Shown here: piece by piece, positions 1-9,482 of the stretch
Position numbering within the stretch: the stretch's first letter is position 1
Layout: each line of letters opens with the position of its first letter
Assembly (NCBI RefSeq): GCF_001571045.1
Contig: NZ_BCSV01000002.1
Span: 496,001-560,000 of the forward strand
Reading direction: 5' to 3'
Length of the DNA: 64,000 nucleotides
Source: Curtobacterium ammoniigenes NBRC 101786
GTDB taxonomy: Bacteria; Actinomycetota; Actinomycetes; Actinomycetales; Microbacteriaceae
Made by a program: the position numbers and the translations under genes
The notes under the pieces: generated by a model
Database searches by the model: none
Told to the model about the DNA's origin: nothing
Seen by the model: the letters and a program-made list of their open reading frames with translations, nothing else

Positions 1-579
1 GCACCCGCGTCGTCCGTCTACAACTGCACGACCGGAGACGTGTTCGTGAGCGGCGGCTTCGGGGGCGCGATGACCATCGCGTCGTCCGGCACGGTCTGGG
101 TGACCGGCGACATCACCTATGACGACCCGACGAAGGACATCCTTGGCCTGGTCGGCCAGAACGCGGTCGAGGTCTACAACCCGACGTACTGCGTATACCC
201 CTCCGGCAGCAGTGGCTGCAATGGCGTCGCGCCCATACAGAGCCCGGGAAGCAACCGGACCATCGACGCGGCAGTCGCGAGCAATGCTGGCACGTTCTGG
301 GTGCAGAACTACGACGTCCAGGGGTATGGCGCGCTCGGAACGCTCACCGTCGTCGGATCGATCGCGCAGAACTGGCGTGGCCCGGTCGCGACCGGCGGCA
401 GCTCCATCTATTCCGGGTACTCGAAGAACTACGCGTACGACAATCGCCTGCAGGTCACTGCACCGCCGAAGTTCCTCCAGCCGGTCTCCACAAGCTACGG
501 AATCACGACCGAGGTCGAGGTGCAGCCCGCATACGATGCCTCCCTCAACTGCTTGACGACCGCGGGAGTGTGCCGATGA
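1..579 (+). CDS. C-terminal part of a PilX-like pilus-locus surface protein (partial, starts before the window)
   Basis: The frame is open from base 1, so the true start lies upstream; the first in-window Met/Val codons are internal. About 192 residues are visible, rich in Gly, Ser, Thr, Val and Tyr with beta-strand-like spacing (VWVTGDITYDD, ILGLVGQNAVEVYNP), typical of extracellular proteins next to actinobacterial type IV pilus genes that carry a PilX-type or repeat beta-fold passenger. Cysteines in the N-terminal and C-terminal parts could form disulphides outside the cell. The stop codon overlaps the start of the prepilin peptidase gene (ATGA at 576), so the two are probably co-translated. 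The exact family is inferred from context and general look only. Confidence 0.7.
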   Translation, partial: APASSVYNCTTGDVFVSGGFGGAMTIASSGTVWVTGDITYDDPTKDILGLVGQNAVEVYNPTYCVYPSGSSGCNGVAPIQSPGSNRTIDAAVASNAGTFWVQNYDVQGYGALGTLTVVGSIAQNWRGPVATGGSSIYSGYSKNYAYDNRLQVTAPPKFLQPVSTSYGITTEVEVQPAYDASLNCLTTAGVCR

Positions 580-1409
580 TCGCGACAGCCGGAATCGAAA
601 CGGTGATCGCCACGCTGGGAGGCGTGTTCGGCCTCCTGATCGGCTCGTTCCTCAACGTCGTCGTCTACCGCGTGCCAGCGGGCATCTCGATCGTCGCGCC
701 GCCGAGCGCATGCCCGAAGTGCGGGCAGCACATCCGCGGCTACGACAACATCCCGGTGCTGTCGTGGCTCGTCCTCCGGGGCAAGTGTCGTGACTGCAAC
801 GCACCCATCTCGTCGCGGTACCCGCTCGTGGAACTGGCGACGGGCCTCCTGTTCGTCGTGGTCGCGGTACGGTTCTGGCCGACCGGCAGCGGTACGAGCC
901 TCGTCGCGGCGCTCGTCACGCTCGTGGCATTCCTATACCTGATGGCGATCAGCGTCGCACTGGCGCTGATCGACGTCGACACGCATCGATTGCCGAACGC
1001 CATCACCTACCCGTCCTACGTCGTCATCGGCGTCCTGCTCGCTGTCGCGTCCGCACTCACCGACGACTGGGGTGCCTTCGTCCGCGGGGTCATCGGGGCC
1101 GCGATCCTCGGCGCGGTCTACCTGGTCCTCGCCATCGCTGTCCCGGGCGGAATGGGTCTCGGCGACGTCAAACTCGCCGGTGTCCTCGGCCTGGCGCTGG
1201 CGTACCTCGGATGGGGACCCCTCGCAGTGGGTGCTTTCGGCGCATTTCTCGTCGGCGGTATCTTCGCGCTCGTCCTCATGCTTCTCCGCCGCGCGAGCTG
1301 GCGCGGTGGCATCCCGTTCGGCCCATCCATGCTCATCGGCGCATGGATCGGCGTCCTCGTCGGCTCAGCCGTCTGGACCACCTACCTCGCAACCCTCGGC
1401 CTGGCCTGA
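576..1409 (+). CDS. pilD: Type IV prepilin peptidase / N-methyltransferase PilD
   Basis: Membrane aspartate protease that cleaves the leader of type IV prepilins and usually methylates the new N-terminus. It has 277 residues and about eight membrane segments. The N-terminal cytoplasmic domain has the four-cysteine zinc motif (Cys46, Cys49, Cys71, Cys74) that marks the bifunctional methylating form, after the family opening IGSFLNVVVYRVP. Catalytic aspartates are Asp133 (LIDVDTHRLP) and Asp197 in GMGLGDVKL. The ATG at 576 overlaps the previous stop in an ATGA; a GTG six bases upstream (570) is the alternative. It opens a compact run with pilM, pilN and pilO. Confidence 0.95.
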   Translation: MIATAGIETVIATLGGVFGLLIGSFLNVVVYRVPAGISIVAPPSACPKCGQHIRGYDNIPVLSWLVLRGKCRDCNAPISSRYPLVELATGLLFVVVAVRFWPTGSGTSLVAALVTLVAFLYLMAISVALALIDVDTHRLPNAITYPSYVVIGVLLAVASALTDDWGAFVRGVIGAAILGAVYLVLAIAVPGGMGLGDVKLAGVLGLALAYLGWGPLAVGAFGAFLVGGIFALVLMLLRRASWRGGIPFGPSMLIGAWIGVLVGSAVWTTYLATLGLA

Positions 1410-1436
1410 CCAGCGCTCATCACGGAAAGCAGTCCC

Positions 1437-2489
1437 ATGGGCAAGAGCATCGTCGGCGTGGACCTGGCGGGCACCTCGATCCGAGCGGTCGAAGTCGCTG
1501 ACGCCGACCGCGGCAAGCCGACCGTCGTCCGCTTCGCGGAGGTCCCGACGCCCCCCGGCTCGGTCAGCCGTGGCGAGGTCCTCGAACCGAACACCGTCGC
1601 CGGAGCACTGAAAGAGCTCTGGTCGATCGGGCGGTTCCGATCCCGTGACGTCGTCCTCGGCATGGGAAACCAGCGCGTCCTCTCCCGCGACCTCACTGTG
1701 CCGCGCGCGCCGCTCGCTCAGATCCGCGAATCGCTGCCCTTCCAGGTGCAGGACATGCTGCCCGTCCCCGTGATCGACGCGATCCTCGACTTCTACCCCA
1801 CCGGCGAGAGCATGGCTGAGAACGGCCCCGTCGTCCACGGCCTGCTCATCGCAGCCATCAAAGACGCCGTCCTCGCGAACGTGAAGGCCGTCCAGTCGGC
1901 CGGGCTCAACCCCGCCGGCGTCGACCTCATCCCGTTCGCGCTCAGCCGAGTCCTCGTTACACGACAGCAGATCCCCGGAACGGTCGCACTCATCGAGCTC
2001 GGCGCCGACACGACGAACGTCGTCATCGCCCGCAACGGGCTTCCCCAGTTCGTGCGCATCATCCCGACCGGCGGCAGCGACATCACCAAGGCGCTGAGTG
2101 CGCGCCTTGACATCGCTCCGCAGGAGGCCGAGGCCGTCAAGCGCTACCTCGGCATCGGCACCGGCGCGAAAACCGCTGACGATGCGCGGGCTGTCGCGAT
2201 CAGCCGCGAGCTCGTCAACGAGCTGCTGGCGAGCCTCCGCAACACCATCAACTACTTCGTCAACACCCACAACGGCGAGCCGGTCTCCCAGATCGTCATC
2301 TCTGGAGGCGGTGCTCGCCTCACCGGGTTCGCCGACGCGCTTGCCGAATACACGCGAATCCCCGTGATGCACGGCCAGGCGTTCAGCGGCGCAGCCCTGG
2401 CGCGGTCGGTTCAGCGCGACGAGCTCGCCGCCCGAGGCGACTCCATCGCCGTGGCCTACGGGCTCGCTATCGGAAGCAGGGCGGCATGA
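1437..2489 (+). CDS. pilM: Type IV pilus inner-membrane platform protein PilM (actin-like ATPase)
   Basis: Cytoplasmic actin-fold protein that binds the short N-terminal tail of PilN and links the pilus motor to the membrane platform. 350 residues. The phosphate-1 loop is near the start (VGVDLAGTSIRAVEV, residues 6-20); the phosphate-2 region (ELGADTTNVVIARNG) lies in the middle and the adenosine loop (IVISGGGARLTGFADAL) near residue 290. Length fits the family. A ribosome binding site (GGAAAG, near 1424) precedes the ATG. The stop overlaps the pilN start (ATGA at 2486), so PilM and PilN are probably made in fixed ratio. Confidence 0.95.
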   Translation: MGKSIVGVDLAGTSIRAVEVADADRGKPTVVRFAEVPTPPGSVSRGEVLEPNTVAGALKELWSIGRFRSRDVVLGMGNQRVLSRDLTVPRAPLAQIRESLPFQVQDMLPVPVIDAILDFYPTGESMAENGPVVHGLLIAAIKDAVLANVKAVQSAGLNPAGVDLIPFALSRVLVTRQQIPGTVALIELGADTTNVVIARNGLPQFVRIIPTGGSDITKALSARLDIAPQEAEAVKRYLGIGTGAKTADDARAVAISRELVNELLASLRNTINYFVNTHNGEPVSQIVISGGGARLTGFADALAEYTRIPVMHGQAFSGAALARSVQRDELAARGDSIAVAYGLAIGSRAA

Positions 2490-3316
2490 GCAAGGTAGAG
2501 ACCAAGGTCATCAAGGACCAGCGGCGCCGCACCGCGGCAGCCCCGCGCGTGAAAAAGGCGCGCGGCTCGAAGGACGCGATCCCGCCGCAGCCGCCGGTGC
2601 CGCCCGGAGCCGGCCGTGGGTCGGCGGGCAAGAATCCCAAGCAGCCACGTCAAGCCCGGGCGCAGCAATTCCAGCTGGTCGGCCGGGAACCCCGCGTCGA
2701 TCTGCTCCCCACCGAGGTGCATGTCGAGCGGCGTGCCCGGGCAATCGCCCGACGCGCCTGGCTCGGCGTGATCGTCGTCGTCGTCATCGCCGGCCTCGGT
2801 GTTGGCGCCGCCACCATCGGCGCTGTGCAATCCGCCGTGAAGCTCGGCCTCGACGAGAACCAGGGCACCTCCATCCTGCAGCAGCAGGTGCAGTACGCGA
2901 ACGTCCGTGTGCTCCATCGAGAGGTCGCGCTGCTCCAGGCCGCACAGGGCGTGGGCGGAGGCGAAGAGATCGACTGGTCGACGTATCTCACCAGGATCGC
3001 AGCCGCACTGCCGGCCGGCGTCTCCATCACGAACATCAGCATCACGTCGTCGTCGCCCATCGCGGCCTTCGGCCAGTCGGCGGCTCCGCTCGACAAAGCG
3101 CGGGTTGCGACAATCGACCTGACGGTGAGCAGCTCCTCGATCCCGGCGGTGCCGGACTGGACCGCCGCACTCGGGCAGATCACCGGCGCCTCGAACCTGA
3201 GCATCACGTCCATCACCGGCGGCTCATCCTCGAGCGGACCGACCGCCTATCAGGCGCACATCGCGTTCGACATCAACGCCGACGCCTTCGACAACAAATA
3301 CAAGACGAAGGGCTGA
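2486..3316 (+). CDS. pilN: Type IV pilus alignment protein PilN
   Basis: Bitopic inner-membrane protein whose cytoplasmic tail binds PilM and whose outer domain pairs with PilO. 276 residues. The first about 85 residues are basic and Pro/Arg/Lys-rich and end in the family signature VDLLPTEV, followed by one membrane segment (about residues 90-115). Then come a helical coiled-coil stretch (LQQQVQYANVRVLHREVALLQ) and a ferredoxin-like C-terminal domain with Ser/Thr-rich strands. The cytoplasmic tail is much longer than the short PilM-binding tail of proteobacterial PilN, a feature I have seen in actinobacterial homologues. ATGA coupled to pilM. Confidence 0.9.
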   Translation: MSKVETKVIKDQRRRTAAAPRVKKARGSKDAIPPQPPVPPGAGRGSAGKNPKQPRQARAQQFQLVGREPRVDLLPTEVHVERRARAIARRAWLGVIVVVVIAGLGVGAATIGAVQSAVKLGLDENQGTSILQQQVQYANVRVLHREVALLQAAQGVGGGEEIDWSTYLTRIAAALPAGVSITNISITSSSPIAAFGQSAAPLDKARVATIDLTVSSSSIPAVPDWTAALGQITGASNLSITSITGGSSSSGPTAYQAHIAFDINADAFDNKYKTKG

Positions 3317-3320
3317 CCCG

Positions 3321-4115
3321 ATGAACAAGCACACGCTCTCCCTCGTCATCGCGATCGTCGCAGCCGTCGTCGTCCTCGCCGGGGCCTGGTTCGTCGGAGT
3401 GCAGCCGGCGCTCTCGGCAACTGCCGCGAATGACTTGCAGCGCGCCTCCATCCAGTCCACGAATGCGCAGAACCAGGCAGCCCTCGTCCAGTTGGAGCAG
3501 GACTACAAGCAGCTTCCGCAGTCGCAGGCCGCGCTCGCGGCGCTCGAGCAGTCAATTCCTACGACCGCGAGCACCGACCTCTTCACCCGCGAGATCAACA
3601 CGGTGAACGCCGCAGCCGGCACCACCATCTCTTCCATCACGTACGGCACCGTCCAGGCCTACGCGCCCCCCGCCGGCGCCTCCGGAGGCTCGTCCTCGTC
3701 AGCCGCGTCCGGCACCTCCGCGACGCCCGCACCCACAGCGTCGGCGTCCGCTTCTGCCTCCGCAGCACCCGCCGCACCCGCGACACCGGCCGCAGCGGCT
3801 CCGTACACGAATCCGTCCATCACGGCCGCCAACTTCAATCTGATTTCTGTCACCATCGCGTTCGACGCGCCGTCCTATGACAAGGGCGTGGCATTCGTGA
3901 AGGCGATCCAGTCCGGACAGCGCCTGTTCCTCATCGACACCCTGTCGCAGACCACCGGATCCGGATCGTCGAGCAGTGCGGGCGCCCAGTCCTGGTCGCT
4001 GAGCGGGTACATCTACGTGATCGACACCACCTCGGTGACCGGGGCCAGCACGACGGCCGCGACCGGCGGCTCGTCGGTGCCGGCGGCGACCGCGACCGCT
4101 GCAGCGCACGGCTGA
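3321..4115 (+). CDS. pilO: Type IV pilus alignment protein PilO
   Basis: Partner of PilN in the pilus alignment subcomplex. 264 residues: one N-terminal membrane anchor (about residues 6-28), a coiled coil (residues about 35-78, QNQAALVQLEQDYKQLP), a ferredoxin-like region split by an Ala/Ser/Pro-rich low-complexity insert (about 120-160), and a second low-complexity tail. It starts 4 bp after the pilN stop. It is the last pilus gene in the window; pilP and pilQ, which serve a Gram-negative outer membrane, are absent, as expected for a Gram-positive cell. Confidence 0.88.
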   Translation: MNKHTLSLVIAIVAAVVVLAGAWFVGVQPALSATAANDLQRASIQSTNAQNQAALVQLEQDYKQLPQSQAALAALEQSIPTTASTDLFTREINTVNAAAGTTISSITYGTVQAYAPPAGASGGSSSSAASGTSATPAPTASASASASAAPAAPATPAAAAPYTNPSITAANFNLISVTIAFDAPSYDKGVAFVKAIQSGQRLFLIDTLSQTTGSGSSSSAGAQSWSLSGYIYVIDTTSVTGASTTAATGGSSVPAATATAAAHG

Positions 4116-4163
4116 CGCCAGCGGCGCGGCGGCGGAGCGGCGCTGCGGAGCAGCGGCGCGGAC

Positions 4164-4169
4164 TACAGT
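4164..4169 (+). promoter_or_regulatory. -10 element TACAGT for a leaderless transcript
   Basis: TACAGT lies seven bases before the ATG at 4177, with no ribosome binding site between them. This spacing fits transcription starting at or one base before the start codon, a common actinobacterial arrangement. It favours ATG 4177 over the GTG at 4168, which lies inside the hexamer. Confidence 0.6.
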
Positions 4170-4176
4170 GGCCCGC

Positions 4177-4650
4177 ATGTCCCGGTGGCTGCTCGCAGTG
4201 ATGGCGGTGTCGCTCTTCATCGCGCTCGTTGTCGCCGTCACCGGGTTCGAGGCGCTGTTCAGTGGGGTTGACCCCATCCGGGAGCCTGACGCGACTCCAT
4301 ACCTCGGGCCGTCGATGGTCACGTCCGTCGCGGCGGTCGTCTTCTTCACGACCGCGGGAGGCGCCCGTCGCGGCAACCCGATCGTCTCGGGGCTCGTCGC
4401 CGCGGCCCTGGGGTACCTGGTCATGCTGCTCGTCGGATCATTCGGCTACACGATGATCACCGGCAACGTCGCCGATCTCGTCGTGTTCCCGGCCGGCTAC
4501 GCACTGGGGCCGTTCGTCATCGGCACAGTGATCATCGGTTTCGCTGTTGTCGTCGGCGCCGTCGCCGTCAGTCGGCACGCCGATCGCTCGCACCGAAACG
4601 GGGCGCCCCCGCAGGGTGCACGCGGGTCGGACCCGCATGGCCTCGGTTGA
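4177..4650 (+). CDS. Small four-helix membrane protein of unknown function (possibly DUF6121)
   Basis: 157 residues with four predicted membrane helices (about 4-23, 45-60, 72-95 and 110-134) and a short hydrophilic Arg/His/Gly-rich tail. I do not recognise a catalytic motif. Size and helix layout resemble small integral membrane proteins found in Microbacteriaceae (DUF6121 is a guess from memory). It stands alone between the pilus operon and the str operon. It appears to be leaderless (TACAGT at 4164). Its stop codon overlaps the -35 box of the rpsL promoter, so the two transcripts are tightly packed. Confidence 0.7.
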   Translation: MSRWLLAVMAVSLFIALVVAVTGFEALFSGVDPIREPDATPYLGPSMVTSVAAVVFFTTAGGARRGNPIVSGLVAAALGYLVMLLVGSFGYTMITGNVADLVVFPAGYALGPFVIGTVIIGFAVVVGAVAVSRHADRSHRNGAPPQGARGSDPHGLG

Positions 4651-4675
4651 TTTCGCGCACTCCCCCGAGTACGAT
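4647..4675 (+). promoter_or_regulatory. Promoter of the str operon (rpsL-rpsG-fusA)
   Basis: TTGATT (4647-4652) and TACGAT (4670-4675) are separated by 17 bp, a good match to the housekeeping sigma factor consensus. The transcript would start near 4682 and have a leader of about 250 nt before rpsL. I see no gene in 4651-4930; the leader probably serves regulation or RNA processing. Confidence 0.65.
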
Positions 4676-4930
4676 TTTCCGAGTGTGCGCCATACGGCGT
4701 GCCCAAATGTCCGTCCGCATCACACCGGAACGGACGACTTCCGTCCCAGATGCGTCCGCCTTCGCGGACCTGCCGCGCGAGCGGGCATTGGCTGCAGGTC
4801 GGCCCTGACAGGCGCGATCGGCAAGCAGTCGAACGGCGACACGATTCCGTGTCCTGCTCGTTCGTCATGGGACGAGGAAGCCGGCGGAGAGCGCCGGCCG
4901 GAGATACGAGACAAGAACCAGGAGCAGTAG

Positions 4931-5299
4931 TTGCCTACTATTCAGCAGCTGGTTCGCAAGGGCCGGACGCCCAAGGTCGTCAAGACCAAGGCGCCGGCAC
5001 TCAAGGCGAACCCCCAGCAGCGTGGCGTGTGCACGCGCGTGTACACCACCACCCCGAAGAAGCCGAACTCGGCACTGCGCAAGGTCGCTCGTGTCAAGCT
5101 CTCGAACGGCACCGAGGTCACCGCTTACATCCCCGGCGAGGGCCACAACCTTCAGGAGCACTCGATGGTGCTCGTCCGTGGCGGTCGTGTGAAGGACCTC
5201 CCCGGTGTCCGCTACAAGATCGTCCGCGGTGCGCTCGACACCCAGGCCGTCAAGAACCGTAAGCAGGCGCGCAGCCGCTACGGCGCGAAGAAGGGCTGA
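4931..5299 (+). CDS. rpsL: 30S ribosomal protein S12
   Basis: Decoding-centre protein of the small subunit. 122 residues, full length, opening [12 protein letters not shown]. The start is a TTG at 4931, chosen because the conserved N-terminus begins there and an AGGAG motif (about 4919) sits at the right distance. The two residues whose mutation gives streptomycin resistance in other bacteria are in the sensitive state: Lys43 in [11 protein letters not shown] and Lys88 in [11 protein letters not shown]. First gene of the str operon, 5 bp before rpsG. Confidence 0.98.
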   Translation: MPTIQQLVRKGRTPKVVKTKAPALKANPQQRGVCTRVYTTTPKKPNSALRKVARVKLSNGTEVTAYIPGEGHNLQEHSMVLVRGGRVKDLPGVRYKIVRGALDTQAVKNRKQARSRYGAKKG

Positions 5300-5304
5300 G
5301 ATCA

Positions 5305-5775
5305 ATGCCTCGTAAAGGACCAGCCCCCAAGCGCCCCGTCGTCGCCGACCCGGTGTACGGCGCCCCGGTTGTCAGCCAGCTCGTCAACAAGATCCTGCTG
5401 GACGGCAAGAAGGGTCTCGCTGAGCGCATCGTCTACGGCGCCCTCGAGGGCGTCTCGGCGAAGAACGGCCAGGACGCCGTCGCAACCCTGAAGAAGGCGC
5501 TCGACAACGTGCGCCCCACCCTCGAGGTTCGCAGCCGCCGCGTCGGCGGTTCGACCTACCAGGTCCCCGTCGAGGTCAAGCCGCACCGCGCGAACACGCT
5601 CGCGCTCCGCTGGCTCACCTCGTACGCCAAGGCCCGCCGTGAGAAGACGATGACCGAGCGTCTCATGAACGAGATCCTCGACGCCTCGAACGGTCTGGGT
5701 GCTGCGGTCAAGCGCCGCGAGGACACCCACAAGATGGCCGAGTCGAACAAGGCCTTCGCCCACTACCGCTGGTAG
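5305..5775 (+). CDS. rpsG: 30S ribosomal protein S7
   Basis: Primary 16S rRNA-binding protein that nucleates the 30S head. 156 residues, the usual length, with the family opening [10 protein letters not shown] and the conserved [11 protein letters not shown] and [14 protein letters not shown] segments. Five bp follow the rpsL stop, so it is co-transcribed; fusA follows 87 bp later. In many bacteria S7 represses this operon by binding its mRNA, but I see no site that I can assign to that role here. Confidence 0.98.
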   Translation: MPRKGPAPKRPVVADPVYGAPVVSQLVNKILLDGKKGLAERIVYGALEGVSAKNGQDAVATLKKALDNVRPTLEVRSRRVGGSTYQVPVEVKPHRANTLALRWLTSYAKARREKTMTERLMNEILDASNGLGAAVKRREDTHKMAESNKAFAHYRW

Positions 5776-5862
5776 TACCGGCAGCGTCCGGGCGTCGGCG
5801 GTCAAGAACCCCGACGCCCGGACGGACGCCAACCTCTCCTACAACTTTTTCGGAGGAACCCT

Positions 5863-7977
5863 GTGGCACAGGACGTGCTCACCGACCTGAACAAGGTCCG
5901 CAACATCGGCATCATGGCGCACATCGATGCCGGCAAGACCACGACCACCGAGCGCATCCTGTTCTACACGGGCATCACGCACAAGATCGGTGAGGTCCAC
6001 GACGGCGCCGCGACGATGGACTGGATGGCGCAGGAGCAGGAGCGCGGCATCACGATCACGTCGGCCGCGACGACCTGCTTCTGGAACAAGAACCAGATCA
6101 ACATCATCGACACGCCCGGCCACGTCGACTTCACGGTCGAGGTCGAGCGCTCGCTCCGCGTGCTCGACGGTGCCGTTGCCGTCTTCGACGGCAAGGAAGG
6201 TGTCGAGCCGCAGTCCGAGACCGTCTGGCGACAGGCCGACAAGTACGACGTTCCCCGCATCTGCTTCGTGAACAAGATGGACAAGCTCGGCGCGGACTTC
6301 TACTTCACCGTCGACACGATCATCAACCGCCTCGGTGCCGAGCCGCTGGTCATCCAGCTCCCCATCGGCGCCGAGAACGACTTCGTCGGCGTGATCGACC
6401 TCGTCGAGATGAACGCGAAGGTCTGGCCCGGCGACGCCAAGGGTGACGTGACCATGGGCGCCTCCTACGAGACGCAGGAGATCCCCGCGGACCTCCGCGA
6501 CAAGGCGGACGAGTACCGCGCGAAGCTCGTCGAGCGAGTCGCCGAGTCCGACGACGCGCTGCTCGAGAAGTTCTTCAACGGCGAGGAGCTCTCCGTCGCC
6601 GAGATCAAGGGCGCCATCCGGAAGCTCACGATCAACTCCGAGCTCTACCCGGTGCTCTGCGGCTCCGCGTTCAAGAACCGCGGTGTGCAGCCGATGCTCG
6701 ACGCCGTGATCGACTACCTGCCGTCGCCGGTCGACGTGCCCGACGTGTCTGGCCACGACGTCAAGGACGAGGAGATCATCCTCCACCGCAAGGCGGACGC
6801 GTCGGAGCCGTTCTCGGCGCTCGCGTTCAAGGTCGCCGTGCACCCGTTCTTCGGCCGCCTCACCTACGTGCGGGTGTACTCGGGAACGATCGAGTCCGGC
6901 TCGCAGGTCATCAACTCGACCAAGGGCCGGAAGGAGCGCATCGGCAAGATCTTCCAGATGCACTCCAACAAGGAGAACCCGGTGGACAACGTCACCGCCG
7001 GCCACATCTACGCGGTGATCGGCCTGAAGGACACCACGACCGGCGACACCCTGTGCGACCCGGACCACCAGATCGTCCTCGAGTCGATGACGTTCCCGGA
7101 GCCCGTGATCGAGGTCGCGATCGAGCCGAACACCAAGGCCGACCAGGAGAAGCTCTCCACCGCGATCCAAAAGCTCGCCGAAGAGGACCCGACGTTCCGC
7201 GTCGAGCTCAACGCCGAGACCGGCCAGACCACGATCAAGGGCATGGGCGAGCTCCACCTCGACATCCTGGTCGACCGGATGAAGCGCGAGTTCAAGGTCG
7301 AGGCGAACGTCGGCAAGCCGCAGGTCGCCTACCGCGAGACCCTCACGAAGCCGGTCGACCGCTACGACTACACCCACAAGAAGCAGACCGGCGGTTCCGG
7401 TCAGTTCGCGAAGGTGCAGATCGCGCTCGAGCCGATCCCCGTCACGGCGGAGAAGGTCTACGAGTTCGAGAACAAGGTCACCGGTGGACGCGTCCCTCGC
7501 GAGTACATCCCTTCGGTGGACGCCGGCATCCAGGACGCCATGCAGGTCGGTGTTCTCGCAGGGTTCCCGACCGTCGGTGTGAAGGCGAGCCTCCTGGACG
7601 GTCAGTCGCACGACGTCGACTCGTCCGAGATGGCGTTCAAGATCGCCGGTTCGATGGCGTACAAGGAGGCCGCCCGGAAGGCCGGTCCCGTGCTCCTCGA
7701 GCCGATCATGGCGGTAGAGGTGCGCACGCCCGAGGAGTACATGGGCGACGTCATCGGCGACCTGAACTCCCGTCGTGGGCAGATCTCGTCGATGGAGGAC
7801 GCATCCGGCGTCAAGGTGGTTCGCGCGAGCGTGCCGCTGTCGGAGATGTTCGGCTACGTCGGCGACCTCCGCTCCAAGACCTCCGGTCGGGCGGTCTACT
7901 CGATGACGTTCGAGACCTACAACGAGGTCCCGCGGAACGTCGCCGACGAGATCATCCAGAAGAGCAAGGGGGAGTGA
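5863..7977 (+). CDS. fusA: Elongation factor G
   Basis: GTPase that drives ribosomal translocation and, with RRF, recycling. 704 residues, the normal length. The G domain shows [12 protein letters not shown] (G1), [10 protein letters not shown] (G2), DTPGHVDF (G3) and NKMD (G4), followed by domains II to V ending in an EIIQKSKGE tail. GTG start at 5863 preceded by GGAGGA (about 5851). Third gene of the str operon. Confidence 0.98.
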   Translation: MAQDVLTDLNKVRNIGIMAHIDAGKTTTTERILFYTGITHKIGEVHDGAATMDWMAQEQERGITITSAATTCFWNKNQINIIDTPGHVDFTVEVERSLRVLDGAVAVFDGKEGVEPQSETVWRQADKYDVPRICFVNKMDKLGADFYFTVDTIINRLGAEPLVIQLPIGAENDFVGVIDLVEMNAKVWPGDAKGDVTMGASYETQEIPADLRDKADEYRAKLVERVAESDDALLEKFFNGEELSVAEIKGAIRKLTINSELYPVLCGSAFKNRGVQPMLDAVIDYLPSPVDVPDVSGHDVKDEEIILHRKADASEPFSALAFKVAVHPFFGRLTYVRVYSGTIESGSQVINSTKGRKERIGKIFQMHSNKENPVDNVTAGHIYAVIGLKDTTTGDTLCDPDHQIVLESMTFPEPVIEVAIEPNTKADQEKLSTAIQKLAEEDPTFRVELNAETGQTTIKGMGELHLDILVDRMKREFKVEANVGKPQVAYRETLTKPVDRYDYTHKKQTGGSGQFAKVQIALEPIPVTAEKVYEFENKVTGGRVPREYIPSVDAGIQDAMQVGVLAGFPTVGVKASLLDGQSHDVDSSEMAFKIAGSMAYKEAARKAGPVLLEPIMAVEVRTPEEYMGDVIGDLNSRRGQISSMEDASGVKVVRASVPLSEMFGYVGDLRSKTSGRAVYSMTFETYNEVPRNVADEIIQKSKGE

Positions 7978-7983
7978 GGTCCT

Positions 7984-8004
7984 CCACCGCTCGATGAGCG
8001 GTGG
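7984..8004 (+). other. RNA hairpin between fusA and tuf
   Basis: CCACCGCTC (7984-7992), loop GAT, then GAGCGGTGG (7996-8004): a perfect 9-bp stem seven bases after the fusA stop. There is no U-run after it, so it may act as a partial terminator, an RNase stop that protects fusA mRNA, or a processing site. It lies just before the separate tuf promoter. Confidence 0.5.
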
Positions 8005-8054
8005 GCCCCACTCCACAGGCGGGGGCGGTCGGCGACGGCCCCTCCGCCACCAAC

Positions 8055-8060
8055 TACAGT
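8055..8060 (+). promoter_or_regulatory. -10 element of a separate tuf promoter
   Basis: TACAGT in the fusA-tuf gap. The -35 region 17 bp upstream (GCGACG) matches TTGACA only at GAC, so this is a weak-to-moderate call. A transcript from here would have a leader of about 65 nt with GAGGAGG (about 8118) before the tuf GTG. An extra promoter would explain higher EF-Tu than EF-G output. Confidence 0.45.
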
Positions 8061-8131
8061 AGACACACACACCCGCACTCCCCGGGGCACCAATCCGGGG
8101 AACTGCATCCGAGTCCTGAGGAGGACCCACA

Positions 8132-9322
8132 GTGGCCAAGGCCAAGTTCGAGCGGACCAAGCCGCACGTCAACATCGGAACGATCGGTCACGTCGACCAC
8201 GGCAAGACCACGCTCACGGCGGCGATCACCAAGGTTCTGCACGACAAGTTCCCGGACCTGAACGAGGCCCGCGACTTCGCGCAGATCGACAACGCTCCTG
8301 AGGAGCGTCAGCGCGGTATCACGATCAACATCTCGCACGTCGAGTACCAGACCGACAAGCGCCACTACGCGCACGTCGACGCTCCTGGTCACGCCGACTA
8401 CGTGAAGAACATGATCACCGGTGCGGCCCAGATGGACGGTGCGATCCTCGTCGTCGCCGCCACCGACGGCCCGATGCCGCAGACGCGTGAGCACGTGCTC
8501 CTCGCCCGCCAGGTTGGCGTCCCCTACATCGTCGTCGCGCTCAACAAGGCCGACATGGTCGACGATGAGGAGATCCTGGAGCTCGTCGAGCTCGAGGTCC
8601 GCGAGCTCCTGAGCTCGCAGGAGTTCCCCGGCGACGACGCCCCCGTGGTCAAGGTCTCGGCGCTCAAGGCGCTCGAGGGCGACGCCAAGTGGGTCGACTC
8701 GGTTGCCGAGCTCATGCAGGCCGTCGATGACAACGTGCCGGACCCGGTGCGCGCCACCGACCAGCCCTTCCTCATGCCGATCGAGGACGTCTTCACGATC
8801 ACCGGTCGTGGAACAGTCGTCACCGGCCGTGTCGAGCGTGGCACGCTCAAGGTGAACGAAGAGGTCGAGATCGTCGGCATCCGCCCGACGCAGAAGACCA
8901 CCGTCACCGGCATCGAGATGTTCCGCAAGCTGCTCGATTCGGCGGTCGCCGGTGACAACACCGGTCTCCTCCTCCGCGGTACCAAGCGCGAAGAGGTCGA
9001 GCGCGGCCAGGTCGTCGTGAAGCCGGGTTCGGTCACCCCGCACACCCAGTTCACCGCGAACGCGTACATCCTGACCAAGGAAGAGGGCGGTCGTCACAAC
9101 CCGTTCTTCGCGAACTACCGTCCGCAGTTCTACTTCCGCACCACGGACGTCACCGGCGTCATCTCCCTGCCCGAGGGCACCGAGATGGTCATGCCCGGTG
9201 ACACCACGTCCATGACCGTCGAGCTCATCCAGCCGATCGCCATGGAAGAGGGCCTCCGCTTCGCCATCCGCGAGGGTGGCCGCACGGTCGGCGCCGGTAC
9301 GGTCGAGACCATCATCAAGTAA
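8132..9322 (+). CDS. tuf: Elongation factor Tu
   Basis: GTPase that delivers aminoacyl-tRNA to the ribosome. 396 residues, family length. Motifs: [10 protein letters not shown] (G1), EERQRGITI (G2), [12 protein letters not shown] (G3), ALNKADM (G4) and VKVSALKA (G5), followed by the two beta-barrel domains. GTG start with a strong GAGGAGGA ribosome binding site. In most actinobacteria rpsJ follows soon after tuf; here a terminator and two unrelated genes lie between them. Confidence 0.99.
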   Translation: MAKAKFERTKPHVNIGTIGHVDHGKTTLTAAITKVLHDKFPDLNEARDFAQIDNAPEERQRGITINISHVEYQTDKRHYAHVDAPGHADYVKNMITGAAQMDGAILVVAATDGPMPQTREHVLLARQVGVPYIVVALNKADMVDDEEILELVELEVRELLSSQEFPGDDAPVVKVSALKALEGDAKWVDSVAELMQAVDDNVPDPVRATDQPFLMPIEDVFTITGRGTVVTGRVERGTLKVNEEVEIVGIRPTQKTTVTGIEMFRKLLDSAVAGDNTGLLLRGTKREEVERGQVVVKPGSVTPHTQFTANAYILTKEEGGRHNPFFANYRPQFYFRTTDVTGVISLPEGTEMVMPGDTTSMTVELIQPIAMEEGLRFAIREGGRTVGAGTVETIIK

Positions 9323-9338
9323 CTCCGGTTACCGCTCA

Positions 9339-9373
9339 AGCGGGGTCGGCCCTTCGGGGTCGGCCCCGCTTTT
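9339..9373 (+). terminator. Rho-independent terminator after tuf
   Basis: The stem AGCGGGGTCGGCCC (9339-9352) pairs with GGGTCGGCCCCGCT (9357-9370) through two G-U pairs, around a TTCG tetraloop (9353-9356), and is followed by TTT. It is a classical intrinsic terminator and closes the str operon. Confidence 0.9.
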
Positions 9374-9470
9374 CGCATGCTCGTCGCGTCGCGCACGACT
9401 GCCGCATTGTCCGCGAACCGCGCGCATTGTCCGCGGACCGCGCATGGCGCCCCGTGCAGCGCGCTTCCGA

Positions 9471-9476
9471 TTAGAT
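9471..9476 (+). promoter_or_regulatory. -10 element TTAGAT for a leaderless topoisomerase gene
   Basis: TTAGAT ends six bases before the GTG at 9483 and no ribosome binding site is present. The placement supports GTG 9483 as the start and a leaderless mRNA. Confidence 0.5.
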
Positions 9477-9482
9477 CGAATC

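Noticed and set aside
5839-8175. A 778-codon open frame antisense to fusA (also 8054-9097 under tuf, 57914-59380 under pcrA, and 1365-2372 under pilM).
   Set aside because: They mirror strongly conserved genes, are full of Leu/Arg/Asp/Val as expected from the reverse complement of GC-rich codons, and have no start signals. They are shadows.
9276-9482. An N-terminal extension of the topoisomerase gene back to 9276.
   Set aside because: It would lie inside tuf and its terminator; the -10 box at 9471 fits a start at 9483.
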